Below, one piece after another: positions 1 through 8,535 of a stretch of 11,529 bases of DNA (the stretch's first letter is position 1; every line of letters begins with the position of its first letter). The notes under the pieces are model-generated. The model was not told the DNA's origin. It did not search any database and worked only from the letters and a program-made list of their open reading frames with translations. A program made the translations under genes and the position numbers. The stretch lies in assembly GCA_003153055.1 (NCBI GenBank), contig PMBV01000532.1, forward strand, positions 7,456 to 18,984, in the 5' to 3' direction. Source of the stretch: Myxococcales bacterium. Lineage in GTDB: Bacteria > Myxococcota > Myxococcia > Myxococcales > Myxococcaceae.

Positions 1-60
1 GTCTGGCCAGCCCCTCGACCCGAGACCTCGGTGAGCACACGTGAGAACACCGGCACAACC

Positions 61-84
61 CTCGACGCGAGGTCCGTGGCTCGC
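61..84 (+). repeat. Direct repeat copy 1 (24 bases)
   Basis: This segment matches 447-470 at 22 of 24 bases, and the last 15 bases (70-84, beginning AGGTCCGTGG) are identical. A short GAGAAC word also precedes both copies (43-48 and 433-438), at slightly different distances. The copies lie in the gene-free region. They could be remnants of a local duplication or a small intergenic repeat; function unknown. Confidence 0.6.
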
Positions 85-99
85 AGAGGTGAGGGCCAA

Positions 100-118
100 A
101 TGGAAGAGCAGCTTCCAT
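100..118. repeat. Perfect inverted repeat, 7-base arms
   Basis: ATGGAAG (100-106) is followed by a 5-base loop and by its exact reverse complement CTTCCAT (112-118). No T-run follows on either strand, so it does not look like an intrinsic terminator. It could be a regulator site or a chance palindrome. Confidence 0.45.
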
Positions 119-219
119 CGCGGAGAGGGACCGACGCTCTACCCAGTCAAGCGACGGTGAGTGTCCCTCGTCTGTCGGATGTCGAAGGAGTCGACCTCGG
201 CGAGGGGCAAGAATGAGAC

Positions 220-236
220 CGACAACTTGGTTGTCG
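220..236. promoter_or_regulatory. Palindrome 1, probable operator half of a pair
   Basis: CGACAAC (220-226), a TTG centre, then GTTGTCG (230-236) form a perfect 7-base-arm inverted repeat. The same palindrome recurs at 254-272, and over 19 bases the two copies differ at only two positions. The centres are 35 bases apart. Paired dyads of this size in a non-coding stretch are typical of binding sites for a dimeric regulator. I cannot name the regulator or the target gene. Confidence 0.6.
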
Positions 237-253
237 CGATCAGAGGCCAATTT

Positions 254-272
254 GCGACAACCTGGTTGTCGC
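254..272. promoter_or_regulatory. Palindrome 2, probable operator half of a pair
   Basis: GCGACAAC (254-261), a CTG centre and GTTGTCGC (265-272) form a perfect 8-base-arm inverted repeat. It is the stronger of the two copies; the other is at 220-236. As RNA it could also fold into an 8-base-pair stem with a 3-base loop. No T-tract follows, so a terminator role is unlikely. Confidence 0.6.
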
Positions 273-446
273 CCCGAAGAAGGGGCCAGTCCTCACCACC
301 CTCCCGGCCCTGCACCACTCGACCGATCGGCCGATGGGCTCGTGGTGCTCTCCGGTGCCACCCGCCTCGCTCGCAGACCCCGAGGCCCCAGGGCAGTGGG
401 AGCAATCATCGAGCCATAGCCCCAACTCACTCGAGAACGGCGCTCT

Positions 447-470
447 CTCGAGGCCAGGTCCGTGGCTCGC
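447..470 (+). repeat. Direct repeat copy 2 (24 bases)
   Basis: Second copy of the segment at 61-84, identical over its last 15 bases (456-470) and differing at two positions in the first nine. The copies are 386 bases apart in the same orientation. Similarity stops just after the repeat, so the duplication is short or old. Confidence 0.6.
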
Positions 471-697
471 GGGTATGCGACGAGGGAATTGCGCCCGATT
501 GCGTGAGCCGAGAGCCTCGCGGAGTTGCTGGCGACGCCGGGACGTCGGGACCGCGTCAGATTGCGCCATCTGGCACACATGAGACTGGCCAGATTCTCGA
601 TGTCCAAATTATTCGCCCGTTGGATGAGGCTCCTTCCCTCGAGGGTACCGCCACAGAGCGGAGTTTGGGCCTCGGTGAGGGCGGGCGACGGTGGACC

Positions 698-1201
698 TCA
701 GCGGTCGAGGCGGAAGGTGAACTTCGCCGGGGTGAAGGTCTCCCGCCCCGAGGGAACCCAATGCACCTCGGCGAAGACATCCTCGACGCACGCCTCGAGG
801 TAAGGGTCCTGCCACGAGGGGCGGACCGAGACCTCCGCGAAGGTGCCCGACCGAGTGGGGTGGAAAGCCACCTCCACGTCGACTCGCCGCGGCGCTCGCG
901 TCCCTTGATCGACCAGGCAGCGCTTCACCTCGGCCTCGACAGCCCGCAGCGGCACGTCGAGCTCGGCTGGGTAGGCCTGGGCCTCCTCGACGCGTGCCTC
1001 GGGGGCGAGCCGCGGGGGAGGGCCAGCGTCTGCGCCAATGGCGCGAGGAGGCGGCTGTGCCTGAGGGCCCTCGATGGGCAGACGCGTGGGCTCTGGCGCG
1101 GGCGCCGATGGCTGGGGCCAGGCGAAGCCGAGCACCACGAGAATCGAGAATGGCACCAAAACGCCCGAGATGATCCACAGCTCACGGGTCGAGGGCTTCA
1201 T
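698..1201 (-). CDS. Membrane-anchored protein with Pro-rich linker, TonB-like C-terminal domain possible
   Basis: This 167-residue protein has a single N-terminal hydrophobic segment (about residues 8-28). A proline/alanine-rich linker (about 29-68) leads to a compact C-terminal domain (about 75-167) containing two cysteines, C95 and C138. Anchor, proline-rich spacer and small C-terminal domain is the layout of TonB-like and AgmX/PglI-C-terminal-like proteins of myxobacteria. The paired cysteines and the late aromatic stretch are compatible with that, but I see no decisive motif. The ATG (1201-1199) overlaps the gluQRS stop by four bases (ATGA), and GAGGG lies about 9 bases upstream, so it is the last gene of an operon and translationally coupled. 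The likely role is in the envelope, with the C-terminal domain in the periplasm. Existence of the gene is well supported; its function is not. Confidence 0.72.
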   Translation of the reverse strand: MKPSTRELWIISGVLVPFSILVVLGFAWPQPSAPAPEPTRLPIEGPQAQPPPRAIGADAGPPPRLAPEARVEEAQAYPAELDVPLRAVEAEVKRCLVDQGTRAPRRVDVEVAFHPTRSGTFAEVSVRPSWQDPYLEACVEDVFAEVHWVPSGRETFTPAKFTFRLDR

Positions 1202-2115
1202 CGGCCGAGGCCCTCGACGAGCTCGGGCGTCACCACCGTCGGCTCACGGCGTACGTGGGCCCAGTCGAACGTCGGCACCAGCTCGCGGGGCTGCGTGGGG
1301 CGGCCGTCGCTCAGGCCGCTCCAGCCGGCCAGCGCCCCCACCACGGTCTCCGGCGAGACGCCCTGGGCTCGGAGCGCCTCGGCCGTCAATGCGCCGCCGC
1401 GCTTGGCCAGCCGCTGGCCGTCGGCGCCCACGAGCAGCGGCACGTGGGTGTAGTGAGGCTCGGGGCAGCCCAGCGCGCGGTACAACTGGAGCTGCCGCGG
1501 CGTGCTGGCCAGCAGGTCGTCGCCCCGCACCACGTGGGTGATGCCCGAGGCCGCGTCATCGACCACTACCGCGAGGTGGTAGCTGGCGACGCCGTCGGCT
1601 CTCGCGATGACGAAGTCGCCCACCGCCGCGGCCACGTCTTGAGTGAACAGCCCACCGAGGCCGTCATCGAAGGCCACGGGCCCCGCGTTCACCAGGAAGC
1701 GCTGGCTCGGCGCCCGCCCGGGGCGGGGCTCGGCGCTCCGCCGACAGGTGCCTGGGTACACCGGCCCGTCTTCTCCCTGGTGGGGTGCCGAGGCGGCGCG
1801 GGCGACCTCGGCCCGGCTGCACCAGCACGGGTAGACGAGGCCCCGTTGTCTCAGCTGCTCGAGCGCCTCGGCGTAGAGGTGACCCCGCTCCGACTGGCGC
1901 CACACTGGCCCGTCCCAGTCGAGGCCGAGCCACTCCAGGTCCCTGAAGATGTCGTCGATGGCGGAGGGCCGCGAGCGCTCGGGGTCGAGATCCTCGATGC
2001 GCAGGAGGAACGCCCCACCCGAGGCGCGGGCGTCCAACCACCCGAGCAGCGCGCTCCTCAAGTTGCCGAGGTGGAGCCCGCCGGTGGGGCTGGGAGCGAA
2101 GCGGCCGCGCAGCAT
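1198..2115 (-). CDS. gluQRS: Glutamyl-Q tRNA(Asp) synthetase
   Basis: This enzyme activates glutamate and attaches it to the queuosine base at the anticodon of tRNA(Asp). It is a paralogue of the glutamyl-tRNA synthetase catalytic core without the anticodon-binding domain, and about 305 residues is normal for the family. Numbering from the GTG at 2118, visible motifs are FAPSPTGGLHLGNLRSA (residues 7-23, the HIGH-class motif HLGN), LRIEDLDPER (39-48) and the core THVVRGDDLLASTPRQ (194-209). LAKRGG (237-242) sits at the KMSKS position. Probable zinc ligands are C98, C100, Y121 and C125, matching the family's Cys-X-Cys...Tyr-X3-Cys pattern. The ATG at 2115 gives the canonical MLRGRFAPSPTG start and overlaps the upstream stop as TGATG; the GTG three bases earlier is an alternative. 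It lies between two envelope-type genes, probably in one transcript. Confidence 0.95.
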   Translation of the reverse strand: MLRGRFAPSPTGGLHLGNLRSALLGWLDARASGGAFLLRIEDLDPERSRPSAIDDIFRDLEWLGLDWDGPVWRQSERGHLYAEALEQLRQRGLVYPCWCSRAEVARAASAPHQGEDGPVYPGTCRRSAEPRPGRAPSQRFLVNAGPVAFDDGLGGLFTQDVAAAVGDFVIARADGVASYHLAVVVDDAASGITHVVRGDDLLASTPRQLQLYRALGCPEPHYTHVPLLVGADGQRLAKRGGALTAEALRAQGVSPETVVGALAGWSGLSDGRPTQPRELVPTFDWAHVRREPTVVTPELVEGLGR

Positions 2116-3326
2116 CACCGCGTCTTCAGCGGCACCCTGCGCCGCGGCCCCGAGGGCACCCCAGGCGGCTCTCCCGTCGCCTCGCTCGGCGTGGGCCCAG
2201 GGGCGCTCGTGCCGTAGTGCACTTCGGGGCGCCGGGTCTCAGTGAGCGTCTCCGACACGAGGGAGGGCAGGGGCACCGGGGCGCCGAGGGCCGCGTGAGT
2301 CTGGGCCAGCTCGCCGGCGAGGCCGTAGAGCTCCATGCGGGCCGAGAGGAGCTCGGGGTCGAAGGCGCGCCGGGGAAGCCGCCGGGGGGAGCCGTCCGCG
2401 GAGCAAAGGAACGTATCGAGGGCCAAGCCCTTGCCCTCGGCCGAGAGCGCTCCGAAGACGACGAGGTCAGCCTGCGTCGCCCGGGCGAGCTCCCGCGCGG
2501 CTACCACCGCCGTCTGGTCGAGCTGATTCTTCGCCACCACCTGGAGCAGCTTCGTGGCGCTGTCGAGCTGAGCCGGTCGGGCGACGACCTCGACGCTCCG
2601 GCCCGACGCGACCTCCACCAACCCACCCACCCGCTCGCCCATCGAGAGGTCAACGGTCCAGAGGTGGGGGCCCGGGGGCACGGCGCGCACCTCGAGCGGG
2701 GTCGCTCCGAGCAGGTGCCCGTCGAGCGTCACCGGTGCGTTGCTGGGGATCGAGCTCACCATGAGAGCGCCCGAGGTCGTCGCCTTGAGCCCCTGGCGAG
2801 CGTCGTCCACCACATGGGAGAAGAGGGCCGACGTCTTCGCCAGTGGCAACTCGCGGTCGGGTGCGAGGGCCAGCGCGGCGAGGAGCGCTCGCTGACCGTC
2901 TTCATCTCGGCCCGACGCGTAGGCCACCGCCGACGAGAGGGCGTAGCAGTCCACCAGCTCGCTCACGTCGGTCAGGGCGGTGGCGGCGGCCCCGTACGCC
3001 TCGAGGGCACCGGCCAGCACCTCGCGGGCACGGGGGAGTCGATGGCGAACGCGGAGCTCCTTGGCCTTCTCCACCTGCGCGCGGGCTCTGTCGAGCGCAG
3101 CGGAGGCGAGCGGCACTCCCGCATCGAGGCTCGGCTCGACCACGGTGAAGGCGCCGGTGCTCGTGAGCTCGGTGACGAGCATCGAGCGGGCCTTGGCGCT
3201 GGCGCCGGTGGGAATGTGGTCGGTCAGGGCCGCGAAGGGCACCACGACGACGCGAAGCGTGGCCGGTTCGGCGCCCAGGGAGTGGAGCGCCAGGAGGGTG
3301 AGCGAGAGGGCGAGGAGGCGGATCAT
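2115..3326 (-). CDS. Exported PEGA-domain protein with TolB/CsgG-like flanking regions
   Basis: With ATG at 3326 the product is 403 residues. It begins with a signal peptide (1-19, MIRLLALSLTLLALHSLGA, probable cut before EP). Next comes a region starting LRVVVVPFAALTD that resembles the N-terminal strand of TolB/CsgG-like domains. A helical, possibly TPR-like stretch (about 75-180) follows. A PEGA domain (about 186-250) carries the typical SSIPSNAPVTLDG and GATPLEVRAVPPGPH segments. A second segment, ADLVVFGALSAEGKG (286-300), resembles the later half of the TolB-like fold. The C-terminal tail (about 345-403) is proline-rich. PEGA domains are associated with surface and envelope proteins. 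An upstream in-frame start at 3470 would add 48 arginine-rich residues before the signal peptide, so I prefer 3326. It is first in the operon and its stop overlaps gluQRS. Exact function unknown. Confidence 0.85.
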   Translation of the reverse strand: MIRLLALSLTLLALHSLGAEPATLRVVVVPFAALTDHIPTGASAKARSMLVTELTSTGAFTVVEPSLDAGVPLASAALDRARAQVEKAKELRVRHRLPRAREVLAGALEAYGAAATALTDVSELVDCYALSSAVAYASGRDEDGQRALLAALALAPDRELPLAKTSALFSHVVDDARQGLKATTSGALMVSSIPSNAPVTLDGHLLGATPLEVRAVPPGPHLWTVDLSMGERVGGLVEVASGRSVEVVARPAQLDSATKLLQVVAKNQLDQTAVVAARELARATQADLVVFGALSAEGKGLALDTFLCSADGSPRRLPRRAFDPELLSARMELYGLAGELAQTHAALGAPVPLPSLVSETLTETRRPEVHYGTSAPGPTPSEATGEPPGVPSGPRRRVPLKTR

Positions 3327-3450
3327 CTGGGTCTCGTGGCGGCGCAGCCTGGTCGGGAACGCTCGGCGACGCAACGGTGATCCTTGGAAATGCCAGCGAG
3401 GGGCTCGCCGAGACAGTTCACGCCTACGTTCGGAACGGTGGCCAGGGCAA

Positions 3451-3495
3451 TTGACTGCGGAGCACTGCATTCATATTGTCGTAGAAGTGAATGCA
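3451..3495 (+). promoter_or_regulatory. Promoter-operator of the toxin-antitoxin cassette
   Basis: TTGACT (3451-3456) and TATTGT (3474-3479) are separated by 17 bases, a good sigma70-type -35/-10 arrangement in otherwise GC-rich DNA. TGCATTCA (3466-3473) and its exact reverse complement TGAATGCA (3488-3495) flank the -10 box. Their centres are 22 bases apart, about two helical turns. This is the expected geometry for binding by two ribbon-helix-helix antitoxin dimers, so the cassette is probably autorepressed. The predicted transcription start (about 3486) falls on or next to the GTG codon at 3487, which implies a leaderless or nearly leaderless message. The elements are read directly; their function is inferred. 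Confidence 0.68.
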
Positions 3496-3741
3496 CTCGC
3501 CCGACACCTATCGGTTCGCAACGTTCCCGCCAAGTTGGCGAAGGCCCTCGAGGCCGAGCGTCGCCGGCGAGGGACTTCGCTCAACCGGACGGTGATAGAC
3601 CTGCTGGGGCGCGCCTTGGGCACGGGAGTGGAGACGAACGGAATCGAGGCGCTCGCAGGGACGTGGTCTCGGGCTGATCTGGCTTCCTTCGAACGAGCGA
3701 CGGCCGAGACCCGGAGCATCGATGAGGAGCTCTGGAAATAG
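3487..3741 (+). CDS. VapB/FitA-type ribbon-helix-helix antitoxin
   Basis: This 84-residue protein starts from GTG at 3487. Residues 8-14 (LSVRNVP) are the DNA-contacting strand, followed by helix A (about 15-27) and helix B (about 30-43) of a ribbon-helix-helix fold. The C-terminal part (about 55-84), ending FERATAETRSIDEELWK, matches the toxin-wrapping tail of VapB/FitA antitoxins. It would bind and block the PIN toxin encoded next and repress their shared promoter. The frame stays open far upstream, but those residues are arginine-rich and lie in sequence antisense to the PEGA gene. The start is set by the fold and by the promoter at 3451-3479; a TTG at 3451 is in frame but coincides with the -35 box. 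The stop codon directly abuts the toxin ATG with no gap. Confidence 0.87.
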   Translation: MNALARHLSVRNVPAKLAKALEAERRRRGTSLNRTVIDLLGRALGTGVETNGIEALAGTWSRADLASFERATAETRSIDEELWK

Positions 3742-4143
3742 ATGTCGCGCTTGGTCCTCGACACCTCGGCCTACAGCCACTTCAAGAGGGGCGCCGCCGA
3801 GGCAGTGGACGCTCTGTCGCACGCCACGTGGATCGGCGTGCCGGTGGTCGTCATCGGCGAGCTCTCCGTCGGCTTCGCGCAGGGCCGTCGCCGCGCGGAG
3901 AACGAACGAGAGCTCCGGCAGTTCCTCGAGCAGCCCATGGTAGAGGTTGTCGACTTGAGCGAGCAGATCGCGCGTACCTGGGGCGAGATCGTCGTCGCGC
4001 TCAAGAAGGCTGGCACGCCACTGCCCACCAATGACGTCTGGATCGCCGCCGCGGCTGCCTGCGTTGGGGCTCCGGTCCTCACCTATGACGAGCATTTCGA
4101 GCACATCGCGCGGATCGGCGTGAAGCGGCTCGGCGCTCCCTGA
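3742..4143 (+). CDS. vapC: VapC-type PIN-domain ribonuclease toxin
   Basis: This 133-residue protein is of normal length for VapC. The four conserved acidic residues of the PIN active site are visible: D7 (LDTSAY), E40 (IGELSVGF), D98 (TNDVWIAAAA) and D116 (LTYDEHFEHI). They coordinate Mg/Mn for RNA cleavage; many VapC toxins cut specific tRNAs or rRNA, but the target here cannot be read from sequence. The ATG follows the antitoxin TAG immediately. GAGGAG (3724-3729), inside the antitoxin gene, could serve as ribosome binding site with long spacing, and translational coupling is likely. No catalytic residue is missing and no disruption is seen, so the toxin appears functional. It converges on the next gene with only 31 bases between the stops. 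Confidence 0.93.
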   Translation: MSRLVLDTSAYSHFKRGAAEAVDALSHATWIGVPVVVIGELSVGFAQGRRRAENERELRQFLEQPMVEVVDLSEQIARTWGEIVVALKKAGTPLPTNDVWIAAAAACVGAPVLTYDEHFEHIARIGVKRLGAP

Positions 4144-4174
4144 GGCCCGCCGTGGGAGCGAATCCCGTCGACCT

Positions 4175-5347
4175 TCAGGCCATCGAGGGGCTCGAGCGGG
4201 TCGCGTGGCGCTCCAGGCTGCGCTCGAGCGAGGGCAACTGCGCCCAGAGCAGGCCCTGAGGCATGCGCCCCTCGGCGACGACCCAGAGGCTCTCGGAGGT
4301 GTCTTTGATGCGAGTCCCGAGGCACCAGAGTCCGCTGGCCAGCGTCCCCACGCGTGGGCTGGTGCCCGGAGCCATGGAGAGCAGCTCCCAGCGTTGCTGC
4401 GCCACCGAAGTGATGGCGTCGTGTCGAGTGGCGCCACACAAGCTCGAGGGCGATTCTCCAGCGAAGACACCGAGGAGCGCCGGCTCTTTGAGCAGGCACT
4501 CCAGCGCGACTTCGACGGCCAGCGACTGCTCGCCGACGGTCAACGGTGGCGACGGCTCTCGCTGCGGCGGAGGGGTCAAGGAGCTCAGCCCGAGGAGCGT
4601 CCAAATGCGCGCGACCGCCCCACCGAGGGCCGCGCCGCAGCCGACCTCGCACCACAGGCTGGTTCCCGAGGCGCCGGGGATTCCCACGCCCACCAGCGCC
4701 CCCGAGCTGGAGCGAATGATGGTCACGTCCAGACGCTGCCCCTCCATGATGTCGACCAGGGCGTCGGGCACCTTCCCTTCGACCTCCCCCGAGAAGGCTC
4801 GCTCGATGACCTCCTTCCCCTTGAGCACCTGGGCCCAGCTCAGCTCAGGCACCAACCGTGACAGCCGGCTCAAGAGGACCGCCGGCGTCTCCACCGCCTC
4901 GAGATCCGCCACGTGCAACGGCTGGGTCGGGAAGAAGGTGACGAGCTCAAAGGTGAGGTCAATGCGGTATTCGCGGAACCGGCGAACGAGGAAGACGGCC
5001 CGTGGGTTTGCCAAGGCCACCAGCGTCTCCATCGCCAGCGCGACCTGGTGCTTGAGGGCCCGGTGCACCATCTCGGAGGTGGCGAGCCCATGTTCGATGA
5101 GCTTCTCGCCGATGGGCGAGTGCAGCTTCCCGCACTCCTCGATGACCTCGGTCAGCCTCGCCTCTGGGACGCCTCCTCGCTCCTTGAGGAATCGGCTGAA
5201 GGCGTACGGGTGTCGAGTGTCGGCGGCCCAGGCCACTCGACCCCGCTGGAGGAAGACATGCGCCTCCTCCTCACCGGAGACGCAAACGTACTCACCACTC
5301 CTCGAGTCGCGGACCAACTCCCTCAGCTCCGCGACCACATCGAGCAT
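4175..5347 (-). CDS. DUF4388-like (PATAN-type) protein with possible Roadblock-like C-terminal part
   Basis: This 390-residue cytosolic protein has no signal peptide or membrane segment. The N-terminal part (about residues 15-60: SGEYVCVSGEEEAHVFLQRGRVAWAA, shown only in part) has the strand-turn-strand pattern of DUF4388, which is frequent in myxobacterial regulatory proteins. Residues 74-100 (HSPIGEKLIEHGLATSEMV) resemble the short helical module of type II/IV secretion ATPase N-termini, LxxxG(L/I)(I/L)xxxxL. Residues 195-255 and about 277-385 each read like a strand-rich unit that could be Roadblock/LC7-type; this is speculative. The ATG at 5347 is preceded by GAGG and a G-run. It lies downstream of a tetR gene across a 90-base gap rich in inverted repeats, so that regulator may control it. 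Role unknown; regulatory or motility scaffold is the best guess. Confidence 0.72.
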   Translation of the reverse strand: MLDVVAELRELVRDSRSGEYVCVSGEEEAHVFLQRGRVAWAADTRHPYAFSRFLKERGGVPEARLTEVIEECGKLHSPIGEKLIEHGLATSEMVHRALKHQVALAMETLVALANPRAVFLVRRFREYRIDLTFELVTFFPTQPLHVADLEAVETPAVLLSRLSRLVPELSWAQVLKGKEVIERAFSGEVEGKVPDALVDIMEGQRLDVTIIRSSSGALVGVGIPGASGTSLWCEVGCGAALGGAVARIWTLLGLSSLTPPPQREPSPPLTVGEQSLAVEVALECLLKEPALLGVFAGESPSSLCGATRHDAITSVAQQRWELLSMAPGTSPRVGTLASGLWCLGTRIKDTSESLWVVAEGRMPQGLLWAQLPSLERSLERHATRSSPSMA

Positions 5348-5366
5348 CGCCTCAGTTCCCCCCCGG

Positions 5367-5406
5367 CTGTTCCTGTCATGGAACCATAACCGGGCGGTTG
5401 GAACAG
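5367..5406. promoter_or_regulatory. Inverted-repeat cluster upstream of the DUF4388-like gene, possible TetR operator
   Basis: CTGTTCC (5367-5373) is matched by its exact reverse complement GGAACAG (5400-5406). A nested copy, GTTCC (5369-5373)/GGAAC (5380-5384), has a 6-base spacer, and AACC-GGGC-GGTT lies at 5388-5399. Three GTTCC/GGAAC half-sites therefore sit 20-60 bases before the ATG at 5347, in the gap after tetR. Binding by the neighbouring TetR protein is a reasonable inference but is not shown. Confidence 0.45.
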
Positions 5407-5437
5407 GCTCGATTTTCGCTGGTGCTGTGCGGCGCGC

Positions 5438-6034
5438 CTACCGCTGGCCCCTCGAGCGGGTCTTCTTGGTCCCGGCGGCTGGCACGAGCTGAGAGGTGAG
5501 GAAGCGAACGTGGGTCGAGAGCGTCTTCTCCGAGCCGAACCCGAGGGAGGCGAGCTGCACCGTGCCGAGGTAGGTGCCGAAGGTCAACCAGGCCCACGAG
5601 CGAGCCTCGGCCGGGGTGGACCCGAGCTCTCGGTAGAGCCCCTCGACGTACTCGAGGCGACGCCGGGTGACCCGGGCGTACACCGGGCGAGCGTGGCGGT
5701 CGCCCCTCCCCGCGGCCGCGGCGATGGCGGCCTCGACCTTGAGGTGATCCAGTCGATCGACCGAGACGGCCAGCAGTGCCTCGAGGCGGCGCCGGGGCTC
5801 GGCGATGCCCTCGAGCGCGATGATGGTCTCGTCGGTGGCCGCGTTCTCCCATCGCACGCAGGCGGCGCGGAGCAGCTCGTCGAGCCCGGTGAAGTGCCAG
5901 TAGAAGCTGCCCTTGCTGACCCCCAAGCGCCGGGCGAGCGCCTCGATTCGAACGGCCCCCAGGCCGACCTCGGCCGCCGAGTACAGCGCTGCGTCGGCCC
6001 AGTCATCGGGGGTGAGGACGGTGCGGGTTTTCAC
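5438..6034 (-). CDS. TetR-family transcriptional regulator
   Basis: With GTG at 6034 the product is 198 residues, normal for TetR repressors. The N-terminal helix-turn-helix is unmistakable: IEALARRLGVSKGSFYWHF (residues 30-48), followed by LDELLRA. The rest (about 55-185) is the helical ligand-binding and dimerisation domain, which varies between members and gives no clue to the inducer. An upstream ATG at 6130 would add 32 residues rich in arginine and serine with no family match, so the later start is preferred; the ribosome binding site before it is weak. The gene lies 129 bases after a histidine kinase gene and 90 bases before the DUF4388-like gene, all on the same strand. Control of that downstream gene or of itself is likely. 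Confidence 0.9.
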   Translation of the reverse strand: MKTRTVLTPDDWADAALYSAAEVGLGAVRIEALARRLGVSKGSFYWHFTGLDELLRAACVRWENAATDETIIALEGIAEPRRRLEALLAVSVDRLDHLKVEAAIAAAAGRGDRHARPVYARVTRRRLEYVEGLYRELGSTPAEARSWAWLTFGTYLGTVQLASLGFGSEKTLSTHVRFLTSQLVPAAGTKKTRSRGQR

Positions 6035-6163
6035 CGAACGTCCGTACCGCAGCGCCACCTCGCTGCGCAACCTGGTCGACCTCGGCCTGACCAACCACGC
6101 ACTCGGACACACCACGCTCACGCGCCACATTGGAAGACCCGAACCACGAGCGCCTGTCAGGAA

Positions 6164-8446
<2,283 letters not shown>

Positions 8447-8535
8447 GTTTCATCGTAACGCAGGACCTCGCGACGGGCAGGGGTTGCGCACGCGGTGACG
8501 GCCGTCTCACAGCTCCGCGAGGCGCTTGCGCCACG

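Larger units (their letters stand above)
1..697. other. Gene-free left region with palindromes and repeats
   Basis: I find no reading frame here that resembles a protein family on either strand. The open frames present are arginine/proline/serine-rich, mutually overlapping and typical of chance frames in GC-rich DNA. The stretch does contain two near-identical palindromes (220-236, 254-272), a perfect 7-base-arm hairpin (100-118) and a duplicated 24-base segment (61-84, 447-470). The minus-strand operon to the right ends at 698, and I saw no hairpin followed by a U-tract that would make a convincing terminator for it. A gene whose start lies just left of the window could use this stretch as its control region. 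Confidence 0.6.

Noticed and set aside
161..3380. Several plus-strand open frames opposite the gluQRS operon
   Set aside because: All are complements of well-supported genes and show no family motifs.
2980..3486. Upstream extension of the antitoxin frame
   Set aside because: The extra residues lie antisense to the PEGA gene, lack the ribbon-helix-helix fold, and precede the predicted promoter.
4010..4026. Sigma54-like TGGCACG...TGC sequence
   Set aside because: The GG-to-GC spacing is one base short and it lies inside the PIN-toxin coding region.
6073..6093. TGGTC/GACCA inverted repeat upstream of tetR
   Set aside because: Five-base arms with an 11-base spacer are expected by chance in this composition; not strong enough to call an operator.
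8521..8532. Hairpin GGCGCTTGCGCC in the gap after the kinase part
   Set aside because: The stem is only 4-5 bases and no T-run follows on the minus strand, so it is not a convincing terminator.
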